Source of the DNA: Phyllobacterium endophyticum
Lineage (GTDB): Bacteria; Pseudomonadota; Alphaproteobacteria; Rhizobiales; Rhizobiaceae
Assembly: GCF_003010935.1 (NCBI RefSeq)
Contig: NZ_PGGN01000004.1
Location: forward strand, 496,001 to 560,000
Direction: 5' to 3'
Length of the DNA stretch: 64,000 bases
Part shown: positions 9,453 through 18,116 of the stretch, piece after piece
Layout: each line of letters starts with the position of its first letter
Position numbering within the stretch: the stretch's first letter is position 1
The notes under the pieces: generated by a model
Seen by the model: the letters and a program-made list of their open reading frames with translations, nothing else
Told to the model about the DNA's origin: nothing
Databases searched by the model: none
Made by a program: the position numbers and the translations under genes

Positions 9453-10412
9453 ATGGCTGCCGTCCAAACCCGCTCCGAACGTGCGCTGAACCGCGTCGCG
9501 ATTACCGCCGTGCTGGTCATCACGCTCATTTTCCTGGCGCCGATCTACTGGATCACTTCGACGGCCTTCAAGCCGCGCAATCTCGCCACCACCATTCCGC
9601 CAACCGTGCTCTTCCAGCCGGAAATCTCGCCCTTCGTGAAGCTCTTCACCAAGCGTTCGCAACTGCGCACAGCGCCAACGCCAGAAGAATATTCCGCCGC
9701 GCCCTGGTGGGAGCGCATGGTATTCGACGGCGGTGAGAAGATTGTCCGTTCCGGCCGCGGTGAGGTGCAGCCGTCTGGCTACCCGAGCCGTTTCATGAAT
9801 TCGCTGATCGTCGCCATCACGTCCACTGTACTGGCCGTTGGCATGGGAACCTTTACGGCTTACGGCTTCTCGCGTTTCAAGGTAAAAGGCGAAGCCGACC
9901 TTCTCTTCTTCATCCTATCGACGCGCATGCTGCCGCCCGTCGTTGTGGCAATCCCGATGTTCCTCATGTATCGCGCCGTCGGCTTAAACGATACCCATTG
10001 GGGCCTCATCATCCTCTACACCGCCTTCAACCTTTCCTTCTCAGTCTGGTTGATGAAGGGCTTCATCGACGAGATTCCTAAGGAATACGAGGAGGCGGCC
10101 CTCGTTGACGGTTACACGCGCATGCAAGCCTTCTTCAAGATTGTCATCCCGGAAGCGGCCACCGGCATTGCCGCCACGGCAGTCTTTTGCTTCATCACGG
10201 CTTGGAACGAATATGCTTTCGCGCTGATCATGACGAACCGACGGGCGCAGACTGCCCCGCCTTTCATTCCGAGCCAGGTCGGCTCCGGCCTACCGGACTG
10301 GACGGTGATTGCCGCTGGCACCTTCCTCTTCCTGCTACCGGTCGCCATCTTCACCTTCCTGCTCAGGAATCATCTCCTGCGCGGCATGAGCTTTGGAGCC
10401 ATCCGCAAATGA
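9453..10412 (+). CDS. ABC sugar importer permease 2 (MalG/UgpE type)
   Basis: A 319-residue permease. The EAA loop reads YEEAALVDGYTRMQAFFKIVIPEA. An extended hydrophilic segment of about 75 residues follows the first membrane helix and contains EEYSAAPWWERMVFDGGEKI. A similar enlarged loop occurs in the paralogue at 25245-26198, so it is a subfamily trait. The gene begins one base after permease 1 and its stop overlaps the next ATG (ATGA). It forms the membrane channel with permease 1. Confidence 0.9.
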   Translation: MAAVQTRSERALNRVAITAVLVITLIFLAPIYWITSTAFKPRNLATTIPPTVLFQPEISPFVKLFTKRSQLRTAPTPEEYSAAPWWERMVFDGGEKIVRSGRGEVQPSGYPSRFMNSLIVAITSTVLAVGMGTFTAYGFSRFKVKGEADLLFFILSTRMLPPVVVAIPMFLMYRAVGLNDTHWGLIILYTAFNLSFSVWLMKGFIDEIPKEYEEAALVDGYTRMQAFFKIVIPEAATGIAATAVFCFITAWNEYAFALIMTNRRAQTAPPFIPSQVGSGLPDWTVIAAGTFLFLLPVAIFTFLLRNHLLRGMSFGAIRK

Positions 10413-10612
10413 CCTTCCGCGCTCTGAACCAGAAATACCTGGAGCCCGGGTCGCAGTACCTGATGATCTTCGGCATCATCGCGTTGTGCCAACCCTGGAA
10501 CCTGTTGCTCCATCGCTATGGGCTGACTTTAACGCTCATCGGACTGATCGCCTTCATGGTAGCGACCAAGATTCCGCGGCCGGAGCAACGAGCCGAAGGC
10601 AGTGAGTCATGA
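10409..10612 (+). CDS. Small two-helix membrane protein of the importer operon
   Basis: A 67-residue protein with two hydrophobic segments around residues 18-32 and 38-52, a connecting QPW turn and a charged tail. It starts inside an ATGA overlap with the permease stop, and its own TGA overlaps the ATPase start, so it is tightly coupled. The second ABC operon encodes a matching protein at 25042-25248 in the same position; both share a QP(W/F) and a final K(I/F)P. It may be a transporter accessory or assembly subunit, comparable in position to extra small membrane proteins of glycerol-type ABC operons. The function is unknown. Confidence 0.75.
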   Translation: MTFRALNQKYLEPGSQYLMIFGIIALCQPWNLLLHRYGLTLTLIGLIAFMVATKIPRPEQRAEGSES

Positions 10613-11718
10613 CGCAGATCGAACTTCGTGGAATTCATAAATATTTCGGTGCGGTCAAGGTAATCAAGGACCTCAATCTTGCTATCGCAGACAATGAATT
10701 TATCGTGCTGCTTGGTCAATCCGGATGCGGCAAGACGACGACGCTACGCGCTGTTGCCGGGCTCGAGACCATTGATGAAGGCGACATCCTGATCGATGGC
10801 CAGCCCGTGCAACATATCAAGGCATCCGACCGGGACATCGCCATGGTGTTCCAGTCTTTCTCGCTCTATCCGCACATGACGGTCTACGAGAATATCGCTT
10901 TTCCGCTCCGCGCTACCCGGATGAGCCGGAATGATGTCGACAGGTCCGTGCGTGAGATCGCCGGCGTGCTGCGCATTACGGGCATGCTGGGTCGCAAACC
11001 TTCGGCCTTGTCAGGCGGCGATATGCAGCGCGTGGCGATCGGCCGTGCGCTTGTGCGGCGTCCGAAAGCTATGCTGATGGACGAGCCAATAGGCGCGCTT
11101 GATGCGAAATTACGCGAAGAAATGCGGGCGGAAATCAAACGCCTGCATACCAAACAAGGCTCGACCACTATTTATGTCACCCACGACCAGGTGGAGGCCA
11201 TGTCGCTCGCAGATCGCATCGTCATCATGCACGAGGGCATACTTCAGCAGGTGGGTACGCCGGAAGAGGTCTACTCGCGGCCCGCCAACATCTTTGTCGC
11301 CCAGTTCGTTGGAAGCCCGGTGATGAACATGGTCGACGCAGATGTCAGCGAGACAGGAGGCCGTGCAAGCGTGCAGGTCGGCGGTGAGGCAAACGGCTTC
11401 GAGTTCCCGGCCACACTTGTCAACCGTCTTTCGGACGCGAATGCCGAGAGCGGCAAGCTGACGCTCGGCGTACGGCCAGAGGGCGTTCTCATCTCGCGCG
11501 AGGCCCGCGAAGGCTTTATGCCGGTCAAGGCACATATTATCGAACCCCTCGGTTCGCACGATATTGTCGACCTGAGAGTTGGCGACCAGATGATCAGAGC
11601 CCGTACCAAGAGCGGGTTCGTGACCGGTCCGGGCGAGTCTGTCTGGGCACGCATCGACCCCGCTCAAGCGCATTTCTTCAACACGGCGACTGGCTCGTCG
11701 CTCGGGATCATACTCTGA
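10609..11718 (+). CDS. ABC sugar importer ATPase A (MalK/UgpC family)
   Basis: A 369-residue ATPase. Walker A is GQSGCGKTT near residue 36, the signature is LSGGDMQRV (Asp where Gln is usual), Walker B ends in LMDEP, and the switch His is in VTHDQVEAMSLAD. A C-terminal TOBE/MalK-type domain follows. Its start overlaps the small membrane protein by four bases and the next ATPase begins on its last base. Two different ATPase genes suggest a heterodimeric motor, as in glycerol-type (GlpST) importers. Confidence 0.92.
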   Translation: MTQIELRGIHKYFGAVKVIKDLNLAIADNEFIVLLGQSGCGKTTTLRAVAGLETIDEGDILIDGQPVQHIKASDRDIAMVFQSFSLYPHMTVYENIAFPLRATRMSRNDVDRSVREIAGVLRITGMLGRKPSALSGGDMQRVAIGRALVRRPKAMLMDEPIGALDAKLREEMRAEIKRLHTKQGSTTIYVTHDQVEAMSLADRIVIMHEGILQQVGTPEEVYSRPANIFVAQFVGSPVMNMVDADVSETGGRASVQVGGEANGFEFPATLVNRLSDANAESGKLTLGVRPEGVLISREAREGFMPVKAHIIEPLGSHDIVDLRVGDQMIRARTKSGFVTGPGESVWARIDPAQAHFFNTATGSSLGIIL

Positions 11719-12794
11719 TGGCGCATATCGAACTCAAGGGCATTACCAAGAATTTCGGCGACCACACAGCGCTGCAGAACATGAATCTCGACATCGCCGA
11801 CGGCGAGTTCTTCGTGCTGCTCGGCCAGACCGGCGCTGGCAAGACGACGACACTTCGCTTGATCGCAGGTCTCGAAAAGCCGACGGCAGGGCAGATATTC
11901 ATCGACGGGCGGGACGTCGCGAGCTGGGGCGCCGCCGAGCGCGACGTAGCCTTGGTGCTTCAGCAGTATTCGCTTTATCCGCGCTATACTGTGCGGGAGA
12001 ACCTGGAATTTCCGTTGAAATCGCCTATTCGCCGCGTTGAACCCGCCGAGATCAAGGAACGCGTCGACCGGGTTGCAAGAACGTTGCGGATCGAGCACCT
12101 GCTCGATCGCAAGACGGACCGGCTGTCAGGTGGGGAAATGCAGCGCGTTTCGATTGGCCGGGCGATCGTGCGCAAGCCGCGCGTCTTTTTGATGGACGAA
12201 CCACTTTCCGCGCTAGACGCGAAACTGCGCGAGGCGCTGCGCACCGAGCTGAAAAACCTGCAGATGAATCTCGGTGCCACCTTCCTGTTCGTCACACACG
12301 ACCAGATCGAGGCCATGTCGATGGGCGACAAGATCGGCGTCCTGAACAACGGCAATCTCGTACAGACGGGCACACCGCATGAAATCTACAACAACCCGGT
12401 CAACACGTTCGTCGCCGGCTCGGTCGGTTCGCCACCGATGAACCTGATCGACGGTACGATTGCCGGCGGCGAAGCAGTATCGGATGATGGATACCGCCTT
12501 CCCTTCGCAAACGGTCACGCAATCGTGACGGATGGACGTCCCCTAACCTTCGGCATCCGACCCGAAGACCTGCAACTCGAAAGCGGAGGTGCTGGTAAGG
12601 CGACGGTGCATGATGTCGAGAATCACGGCGTCGCCAAGATTGTCACGCTGCGCACAGGCGAGAAGTTCATCCGAGCGACGGTACCGGCGCAGGCGGTGCT
12701 GCGTATCGAGGAGAAGGTTCGTTTTTCGTGGAATCCAGAGAAGGTCGTTCTCTTCGACAGCCGGACCGGCGTCAGCCTGAGGCACGCCAGTTGA
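11718..12794 (+). CDS. ABC sugar importer ATPase B (MalK/UgpC family)
   Basis: A 358-residue ATPase with Walker A GQTGAGKTTT, signature LSGGEMQRVSIGRA, Walker B FLMDEP and switch VTHDQIEAMSMGD, followed by an OB/TOBE regulatory domain. The start codon shares a base with the stop of ATPase A (TGATG). It differs from ATPase A at the signature (Glu instead of Asp); the same D/E division is seen in the pair at 22941-25038. It is the last gene of the operon and ends convergent with the dehydrogenase gene. Confidence 0.92.
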   Translation: MAHIELKGITKNFGDHTALQNMNLDIADGEFFVLLGQTGAGKTTTLRLIAGLEKPTAGQIFIDGRDVASWGAAERDVALVLQQYSLYPRYTVRENLEFPLKSPIRRVEPAEIKERVDRVARTLRIEHLLDRKTDRLSGGEMQRVSIGRAIVRKPRVFLMDEPLSALDAKLREALRTELKNLQMNLGATFLFVTHDQIEAMSMGDKIGVLNNGNLVQTGTPHEIYNNPVNTFVAGSVGSPPMNLIDGTIAGGEAVSDDGYRLPFANGHAIVTDGRPLTFGIRPEDLQLESGGAGKATVHDVENHGVAKIVTLRTGEKFIRATVPAQAVLRIEEKVRFSWNPEKVVLFDSRTGVSLRHAS

Positions 12795-12875
12795 CCCGTC
12801 TGACCGGGAAGGAGATTGGCGGTCACAGTGTCCGATGAAGTCGACATCTTTTTTACTTGTTGTCATCGCCCGAAA

Positions 12876-13850
12876 CTAAGCAGGAAAGCGGCGGCGATAG
12901 TGTTCGACTGCTTCCGGATTGCGTAAATTGACGGGCAATTCGCCCTTCAAGACCCGTACGACTTCGCTTGCCGCACCCGTTCCCATACGCATCATGCTCT
13001 CTTGCGTAAGACCGGCTATATGCGGAGTGATGATAACATTGTCGAAGCTGAAATACGGATGGCCTAGCGGCAGCGGCTGCGTTGTGAAAACGTCGAGCGC
13101 AGCTCCGCGGATGCGGCCCTCACGCAGTGCCTCGATCAGCGCCGCGTCATCGATCACTGGACCGCGCGAAACGTTGACCAGAATGCTGTCGCGCTTCATC
13201 CGGCCAATGCGACGGTCATTAAGCAGACCGGTTGTCTCCGGCGTCAGTGGACAGCAGAGCACAAGAATATCGGCGGTCGCGACCAAATCGTCCAATGGCA
13301 GGAAACGCGCACCATCCGGTACGCCTTCTGCGAGCCTGCTCGTGGCGACCACCTCCAGATTGAAACCGAACTTTGCGATCCGGAAAATCGCCTGGCCGAC
13401 ATTGCCCATGCCAACGATGCCGATTGTACGGCCGCCAAGGTCCCCAGCCTCGTCCGATTGGCTGCGCCCGGTGGCCCAGCCCCCCTGCCGCAATTCCCGG
13501 TCCATCACGCGGAAGCGTCTTAACAGTGCAAGTGTCACGAGAAAGACATGCTCGGCGACCGTCGAGGCATTGACGGCAGGTACATTGGCGACAAGCACGC
13601 CGGCGCGGGTCGCCGCATCCATCGGCACCATGTCGAGTCCGGCGCCATGGCGGATGGCAGCGCGAAGGACTGGTGCATCGTGGAAAAAGGCCGGTGGGAT
13701 GGGCGCGCGCACTATGACGATGCCGGCGCCGTGACCTTCTCGCAGCAACGTTTCTCCATCGGGGGCAGAGGCGACGCGCAGTTCGCCCGCGGCCTTAAGC
13801 ATGGCCTCGGCGGCGGAATGCAGCGGATGTGTGGAAAAGATGAAGCTCAT
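12876..13850 (-). CDS. D-isomer-specific 2-hydroxyacid dehydrogenase
   Basis: A 324-residue NAD(P)-dependent dehydrogenase. The cofactor loop is GMGNVG in VGMGNVGQAIFRIAKFG. The catalytic Arg is in NVSRGPVIDD and the catalytic His in ITPHIAG. The usual Glu-containing segment after ALDVF reads TTQPLPLGHP, so the canonical Glu is not obvious. The start at 13850 has a purine-rich GAGAGAG upstream; the longer frame would overlap the GntR gene. It probably reduces or oxidises a 2-keto/2-hydroxy acid in the sugar-acid pathway of its operon. Confidence 0.88.
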   Translation of the reverse strand: MSFIFSTHPLHSAAEAMLKAAGELRVASAPDGETLLREGHGAGIVIVRAPIPPAFFHDAPVLRAAIRHGAGLDMVPMDAATRAGVLVANVPAVNASTVAEHVFLVTLALLRRFRVMDRELRQGGWATGRSQSDEAGDLGGRTIGIVGMGNVGQAIFRIAKFGFNLEVVATSRLAEGVPDGARFLPLDDLVATADILVLCCPLTPETTGLLNDRRIGRMKRDSILVNVSRGPVIDDAALIEALREGRIRGAALDVFTTQPLPLGHPYFSFDNVIITPHIAGLTQESMMRMGTGAASEVVRVLKGELPVNLRNPEAVEHYRRRFPA

Positions 13851-13866
13851 TGGCTCTCTCTGCTGC

Positions 13867-14568
13867 TCACGCATAGGCGGCGGCTGTCGCCGCCCCGCCG
13901 ATGAGACCCTTCCAATAACTTTCCGCACCCTGAAGATGCGCGTTCATAAGTGCCTGGGCGAGATTGCCGTCGCGGGCAAGCAGCGCCTCGTAAATGCGGA
14001 TATGTTCCTCATGCGAGCGGCGGCTGCGGGCGCTCTCACTAAAATAAATCGGCAGACGCTGCTCGCCCATCATGTAGTAGACACTGCAAACGCGATAAAA
14101 GACGCTATTCTTGGTGGCCCGGACGATCTCCAGATGGAAATCCCGGTCCTCGCGCGCCAGTCCCTCGCCCGCGGCCAGCCTCTTCTCGGACGCGGTCAGT
14201 ATCTCGCGCAGGCGCTGGTAGTTCTCCTCGGTCGCCCGCAGGCAGGCGAGTTCCGCGGCCCTGATCTCGTGGATCTTGCGAAGCTCCACCGTCTCGTAAA
14301 TTAGAATCGGATCAAGCGGCACCCCAGCGCGGGCAAAAAGTGCCATGGCGTCTACGCTTACTTCCGTGGTCGTCAGGTAGATCCCTGACTTGGCGCGGCG
14401 CTCGACGATACGCATCGCTTCGAGGATCGCCAGCGCCTCGCGTATTTGGCCGCGGCTGACGCCGAAATGCTCCGCAAGCTCCCGCTCGGAAGGGGTACGG
14501 CCGTTGCCGCTTGAATTTGAAAACAGATATGCGGCGAGATCCGCGAGGAGGGAATTTTCTTTCATCAT
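13867..14568 (-). CDS. GntR family regulator, FCD (FadR/VanR) type
   Basis: A 233-residue regulator. The N-terminal winged helix contains TPSERELAEHFGVSRGQIREAL; the rest is an all-helical FCD domain with metal-binding candidates in RDFHLEIV and SHEEHIRIYEAL. Its ATG at 14568 overlaps the stop of the upstream gene (TGATG), indicating translational coupling; a GTG at 14571 is possible. FCD GntR proteins favour TGGT-N3-ACCA operators, and such boxes precede the ABC operon (6926) and the epimerase genes (16951). It is therefore the likely pathway regulator. Confidence 0.88.
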   Translation of the reverse strand: MMKENSLLADLAAYLFSNSSGNGRTPSERELAEHFGVSRGQIREALAILEAMRIVERRAKSGIYLTTTEVSVDAMALFARAGVPLDPILIYETVELRKIHEIRAAELACLRATEENYQRLREILTASEKRLAAGEGLAREDRDFHLEIVRATKNSVFYRVCSVYYMMGEQRLPIYFSESARSRRSHEEHIRIYEALLARDGNLAQALMNAHLQGAESYWKGLIGGAATAAAYA

Positions 14569-15737
14569 CACTGTCTTTGTGCGTGAGCCTCCAAGAACCG
14601 CTGATTGATCGTGAAGCCGAGGCCGGGTTTATCGGGAATCTCTATCATACCGTCTTTGACCGACACAGTATCCTCGACAAGATCATGAATCATTGGATTC
14701 GCGCCCAACGAATATTCGACCACGAAGCTCGACGGAGAAGCCGCGCACAGGTGCAGGCCCGAGAAGAAACATGGCGCACCGGCCCATAGATGTGGCGCGA
14801 ACCGAAGGTTGAAGGCACTGGCGAGCGAACTGATCCGCATGGCCTCTGTGATTCCACCGCAGAACGCCGGATCGGGCTGGAATATATCGGCGGCCCGTAA
14901 CATGGCAAGATCCCGGAATGCAAAACGCGTCGCCTCGCTCTCGCCCGCGGCGATCGGCACGTTGCCCGCCGCTCGCACCTCCGCCATGCCCTGCTTGTCG
15001 TCCGCGATCACCGGTTCCTCAAACCAGGCGAGGTCGCAATCCGCGACCATCTGGATGAAGCGCTTGGCCTCGGCCACCGTATAAGTACCATGTGCATCTA
15101 CCATAAGGTCAACGTCCGGGCCGATTGCCTCGCGAGCCGCCCGCACCCGCGAAGCCGAGACATGCGGCGCATGGTCCATCGCGCCGACGCGCATTTTGAC
15201 CGACTTGAAGCCGCCTGCCGCTATATAGGACCGTAGCTGATCGCCAATCCGTTCCGAGCTCTCCCAGCCGCCTGAGGCATAGGCGGGTAACCTGTCCGCT
15301 TTGCGACCACCCAGAAGCTTCCAAATAGGAACGTCAAGCGACTTGCCGAGAATGTCCCACAACGCTATGTCGACAGCGCTGATCGCAGCGACGGACAGGC
15401 CGCGCCGTGAGATCTCCGGCATGGCGTGACCCGAGATCGCCGCCATCTCATGGCGTACGCCATTGTAAAGCATTTCCCATATGGCGGAGATGTCGGCAGG
15501 ATCACGGCCGATGATCTTTGGCCCCACCTCGTAATTGAGCATATGCACCAGCGTGCCGTAGGTGCCTGCACTGCCGGCGGCATTCTTGCCCTCTCCCCAG
15601 CCGACGATGCCGTCGTTCGTTTCGATACGCACGATAGCGGCGTCGAAGGTCGTCAGCCGCCCGAAGTCGCTGCGGTGCTGGCGGCTCGTCTGGATGGGGA
15701 TCTTCACCCACCAGGCTTCTACGGTCTTGATGCGCAT
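14568..15737 (-). CDS. Enolase-superfamily enzyme (mandelate racemase / muconate lactonizing family)
   Basis: A 389-residue enolase-superfamily protein. The capping domain is followed by a barrel with a KMR motif at strand 2 (the usual KxK or KxR position). Metal ligands appear in VDAHG (Asp), WFEEP (Glu) and AAGES (Glu), and a His is in FAPHLWAG. This pattern fits sugar-acid dehydratases or racemases of the mandelate racemase group. It sits between the epimerase and the GntR gene in the leftward operon, suggesting dehydration of an aldonic-type acid. The exact substrate is not determinable. Confidence 0.87.
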   Translation of the reverse strand: MRIKTVEAWWVKIPIQTSRQHRSDFGRLTTFDAAIVRIETNDGIVGWGEGKNAAGSAGTYGTLVHMLNYEVGPKIIGRDPADISAIWEMLYNGVRHEMAAISGHAMPEISRRGLSVAAISAVDIALWDILGKSLDVPIWKLLGGRKADRLPAYASGGWESSERIGDQLRSYIAAGGFKSVKMRVGAMDHAPHVSASRVRAAREAIGPDVDLMVDAHGTYTVAEAKRFIQMVADCDLAWFEEPVIADDKQGMAEVRAAGNVPIAAGESEATRFAFRDLAMLRAADIFQPDPAFCGGITEAMRISSLASAFNLRFAPHLWAGAPCFFSGLHLCAASPSSFVVEYSLGANPMIHDLVEDTVSVKDGMIEIPDKPGLGFTINQRFLEAHAQRQ

Positions 15738-15795
15738 GTGTCGGGTCCCCTGCCCTTACGCCCCGCGGGCCGCCGGGCATGTGCCACTCCGTTCA

Positions 15796-16683
15796 TTACT
15801 TGATCAGCGGCAGGATCGTCTCGGCAGTGATCCGCATCTGATCGTCGTAGAACTTCTCGGTGAGAAGGCTCGAGCCGTGGTCCTGAATGAACTTCAATTG
15901 CTCCGGCGGGATGTCGACTGGGTTACGCTCCACCATGTCGGGATATTTCGCTGCCGGCGTGCGGTCAACAGGTGCGACAAATTCGTTCGTCACCGCGCCG
16001 TCGTAGCCGATCTCCTTCAACGTCGCGATGATTTTCGGCCAATCAAGTTGACCGAGCCCGGCGGCAAAGCGGGTGTTGTCGGCAATATGGAAGTCGAAAA
16101 GGCGTTTCCCAGTAAGCCGTATCGCCTCATACATGTCATCTTCCTCGATGTTAAGGTGGAAGGCATCGAGGCAAACACCGCAATTGGGGCTGACGGCATC
16201 GGCAAGCGCCAACGCCTGGGCGGCACGATTGAAGAAATAGGTTTCGAAACGGTTGAGCGGCTCAACCGCAATGCGCACGCCCTTCTTTTGGGCATGGGAA
16301 AAACACTCTTTGGTGGCATCAACCACCCACTTCCACTCTTCTTCCTCCGTCCCATCTGGAACTACCTTGCCAACAGTTGCCGGCACGAGTGTGACGATCT
16401 CACCATCGAGTTCACTGACCATCGAGATGACGCTCTTGACGTAGTCCACTGACTTTGCGCGCTGGCCCTCGTCCTTGGCGGCAAGGTTGCGTTCGCCAAG
16501 CGTAAGTGTGACGGCGCCCCAGCAACGGATGCCGTACTCTTTGAGCAGAGCGCGGGTCTCCTTGACGTCGTACTGTGCCGGCTCTCCGGATATCTCGATG
16601 CTCTCGTAGCCATACTTCTTTATGCGTTTTAACGTAACGGCGAGCGGTTCTGCCCGCATCCAGTTATGTGTCGAAAGATGCAT
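15796..16683 (-). CDS. Sugar phosphate isomerase/epimerase (AP-endonuclease 2-type TIM barrel)
   Basis: A 295-residue xylose-isomerase-like TIM-barrel protein. Metal-ligand candidates are Glu in VEPLNRFET, Asp in CLDAFHLNIEE, His in DFHIAD and Glu in VTNEF. This layout resembles ketose 3-epimerases and hydroxypyruvate-isomerase relatives. It is paralogous to the divergent gene at 17012-17863, with matching NRFE and FHxNIEE blocks. It is the first gene of the leftward catabolic operon. Confidence 0.85.
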   Translation of the reverse strand: MHLSTHNWMRAEPLAVTLKRIKKYGYESIEISGEPAQYDVKETRALLKEYGIRCWGAVTLTLGERNLAAKDEGQRAKSVDYVKSVISMVSELDGEIVTLVPATVGKVVPDGTEEEEWKWVVDATKECFSHAQKKGVRIAVEPLNRFETYFFNRAAQALALADAVSPNCGVCLDAFHLNIEEDDMYEAIRLTGKRLFDFHIADNTRFAAGLGQLDWPKIIATLKEIGYDGAVTNEFVAPVDRTPAAKYPDMVERNPVDIPPEQLKFIQDHGSSLLTEKFYDDQMRITAETILPLIK

Positions 16684-16726
16684 GGGTCCTCCCAGACTGT
16701 TGCAACTCGCTCGACCGCCAGCGGTC

Positions 16727-16752
16727 GGCCAATAGTGAATTCGTCATTGGCC
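16727..16752. promoter_or_regulatory. Interrupted palindrome upstream of the leftward epimerase operon
   Basis: GGCCAAT and ATTGGCC form perfect seven-base arms around a central GAATTC, with three unmatched bases on each side, all sharing one symmetry axis. It lies about 45 bases before the start of the leftward epimerase gene. A further TTGGCCAA occurs about 30 bases away. It could be an operator for a second regulator; no candidate protein is adjacent other than the GntR. Confidence 0.4.
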
Positions 16753-16950
16753 AGCTCCGCCTCGCTCTGGAAATCTGGTTTGGCCAATTGGTGGTTATTT
16801 GAAGCTCTAGCGCAATTTCTAACCCGCGGCAAGATGGGGAGAGAAATGGCAATGCGGTCAGTTGCACCGTGAATTGACGCCTGTGTTGTTGATCTTTGTC
16901 CAAGAGGCTAGAGAAAAGTCTCTGCGAATTGGATTGACCAGCTCGTCGAT

Positions 16951-16963
16951 TTGGTATTACCAG
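16951..16963. promoter_or_regulatory. GntR-type operator box between divergent epimerase genes
   Basis: TTGGTATTACCAG contains the 11-base palindrome TGGTATTACCA. It matches the box at 6926-6938 except for the central base. It lies about 50 bases before the ATG at 17012. The FCD-GntR protein encoded at 13867-14568 is the natural candidate to bind both. Confidence 0.6.
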
Positions 16964-17011
16964 TTCAGGGCAAATCAGAATACTGGGTCGGCGCGTTCTA
17001 GGGGTGAAATC

Positions 17012-17863
17012 ATGAAGGTCGGAATGTGCATGTTCCTGTGGACGACGAATGTCAGCTCCAAGCATGAGGCATTGTTGCGCGACATCAAGGCCACCGGATT
17101 TGACGGTGTCGAGATTCCAGTCTTTTCGGGCACAAGCGATGACTATCGCAAACTGGCGTCCCTTCTAGACTTAATCGGCCTGGAACGCACCGCCGTTTCT
17201 GCGATGGGCGACCCCTCGATGAACCTGATAGCGCCCGACGTAGCGTCACGCAGACGCGGGATCGACTACATGAAATGGGCAATTGACTGCAGCAATGCGC
17301 TAGGCGCCACGACGCTGAGCGGACCGCTGCATTCGACGCTCGGCCAATTCTCCGGAAGCGGGCCGAGCCCCGCGGAACTCAAGCGCTCGGTCTCCTCGCA
17401 ACGTACCATTGGTGATTATGCGGCAAAACACGGTGTCACGATCGGACTTGAGGCGTTGAACCGCTTCGAATGTTACCTGTTCAACACGATGGACGCACTC
17501 GCGGCTCACATCGATGCTGTGGGACATCCGAATATCCGCGCCATGTACGACACCTTTCATAGCAATATCGAGGAGGCCGACCCCATCGGCGCCTTCATGC
17601 GAAATAGCGACCGTATCGTTCATGTCCATATCTCGGAGAACGACCGCGGCGTGCCAGGACGTGGCAACATTCCCTGGGCGGAAACATTCCAAGCGCTGCG
17701 CGCAAGCGGCTATGACGGCTGGCTGACGATCGAGGCCTTCGGTCGGGCGCTCAAGGAGCTTGCCGCCGCGACAAAAGTCTGGCGCGATTTTTCCGAGACG
17801 CCGGAAGCGGTCTATCGGGAAGGCTACCGCCACATTCGCGATGGATGGCAAGCGGCCGCATGA
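17012..17863 (+). CDS. Sugar phosphate isomerase/epimerase, second paralogue
   Basis: A 283-residue TIM-barrel protein beginning MKVGMCMFLWT. Metal-ligand candidates are Glu in LEALNRFEC, Asp in MYDTFHSNIEE, His in VHVHISEND and Glu in TIEAFG. It belongs to the ketose 3-epimerase group and is paralogous to the divergent 15796-16683 gene. A longer frame starts at 16862 but runs over the GntR box; the ATG at 17012 follows GGGGTG and gives the family's usual start. It is a single-gene rightward unit ending convergent with the dhaK gene. Confidence 0.85.
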   Translation: MKVGMCMFLWTTNVSSKHEALLRDIKATGFDGVEIPVFSGTSDDYRKLASLLDLIGLERTAVSAMGDPSMNLIAPDVASRRRGIDYMKWAIDCSNALGATTLSGPLHSTLGQFSGSGPSPAELKRSVSSQRTIGDYAAKHGVTIGLEALNRFECYLFNTMDALAAHIDAVGHPNIRAMYDTFHSNIEEADPIGAFMRNSDRIVHVHISENDRGVPGRGNIPWAETFQALRASGYDGWLTIEAFGRALKELAAATKVWRDFSETPEAVYREGYRHIRDGWQAAA

Positions 17864-18116
17864 ACCAGACCGCAGCCACTTTCTTTTCAAAGTTGAAGGT
17901 TGCCAGGAAACTGCCGCAGGAGCCTCTTGAGATGCGGAAGCAGCCGAATAGGCAACGTTCTTTGGTTTAGCGAGCTGTCCCTGGCAGCGAGCGAGGGTGC
18001 GCCTCCGCCATGGCAATTTTCTCAAAAGACGCGTCATGGCAGGCACGATCAATTCAGCGCGTAGCACTTAGGACAAGAGCCTGCTGGTAAAGGTCGCACA
18101 AACTCCAATGCAGTGC

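Larger units (their letters stand above)
16684..17011. other. Divergent intergenic region between two epimerase genes
   Basis: No gene is recognisable in these 328 bases. They carry an interrupted palindrome at 16727-16752, a TTGGCCAA motif near 16780-16787, and the GntR-type box at 16951-16963. It must contain promoters in both directions, so it is the probable control point of the sugar-acid locus. Confidence 0.55.

Noticed and set aside
16862-17011. Extended N-terminus of the second epimerase
   Set aside because: It would cover the GntR box and promoter; the family starts at MKVGMCMF (17012).
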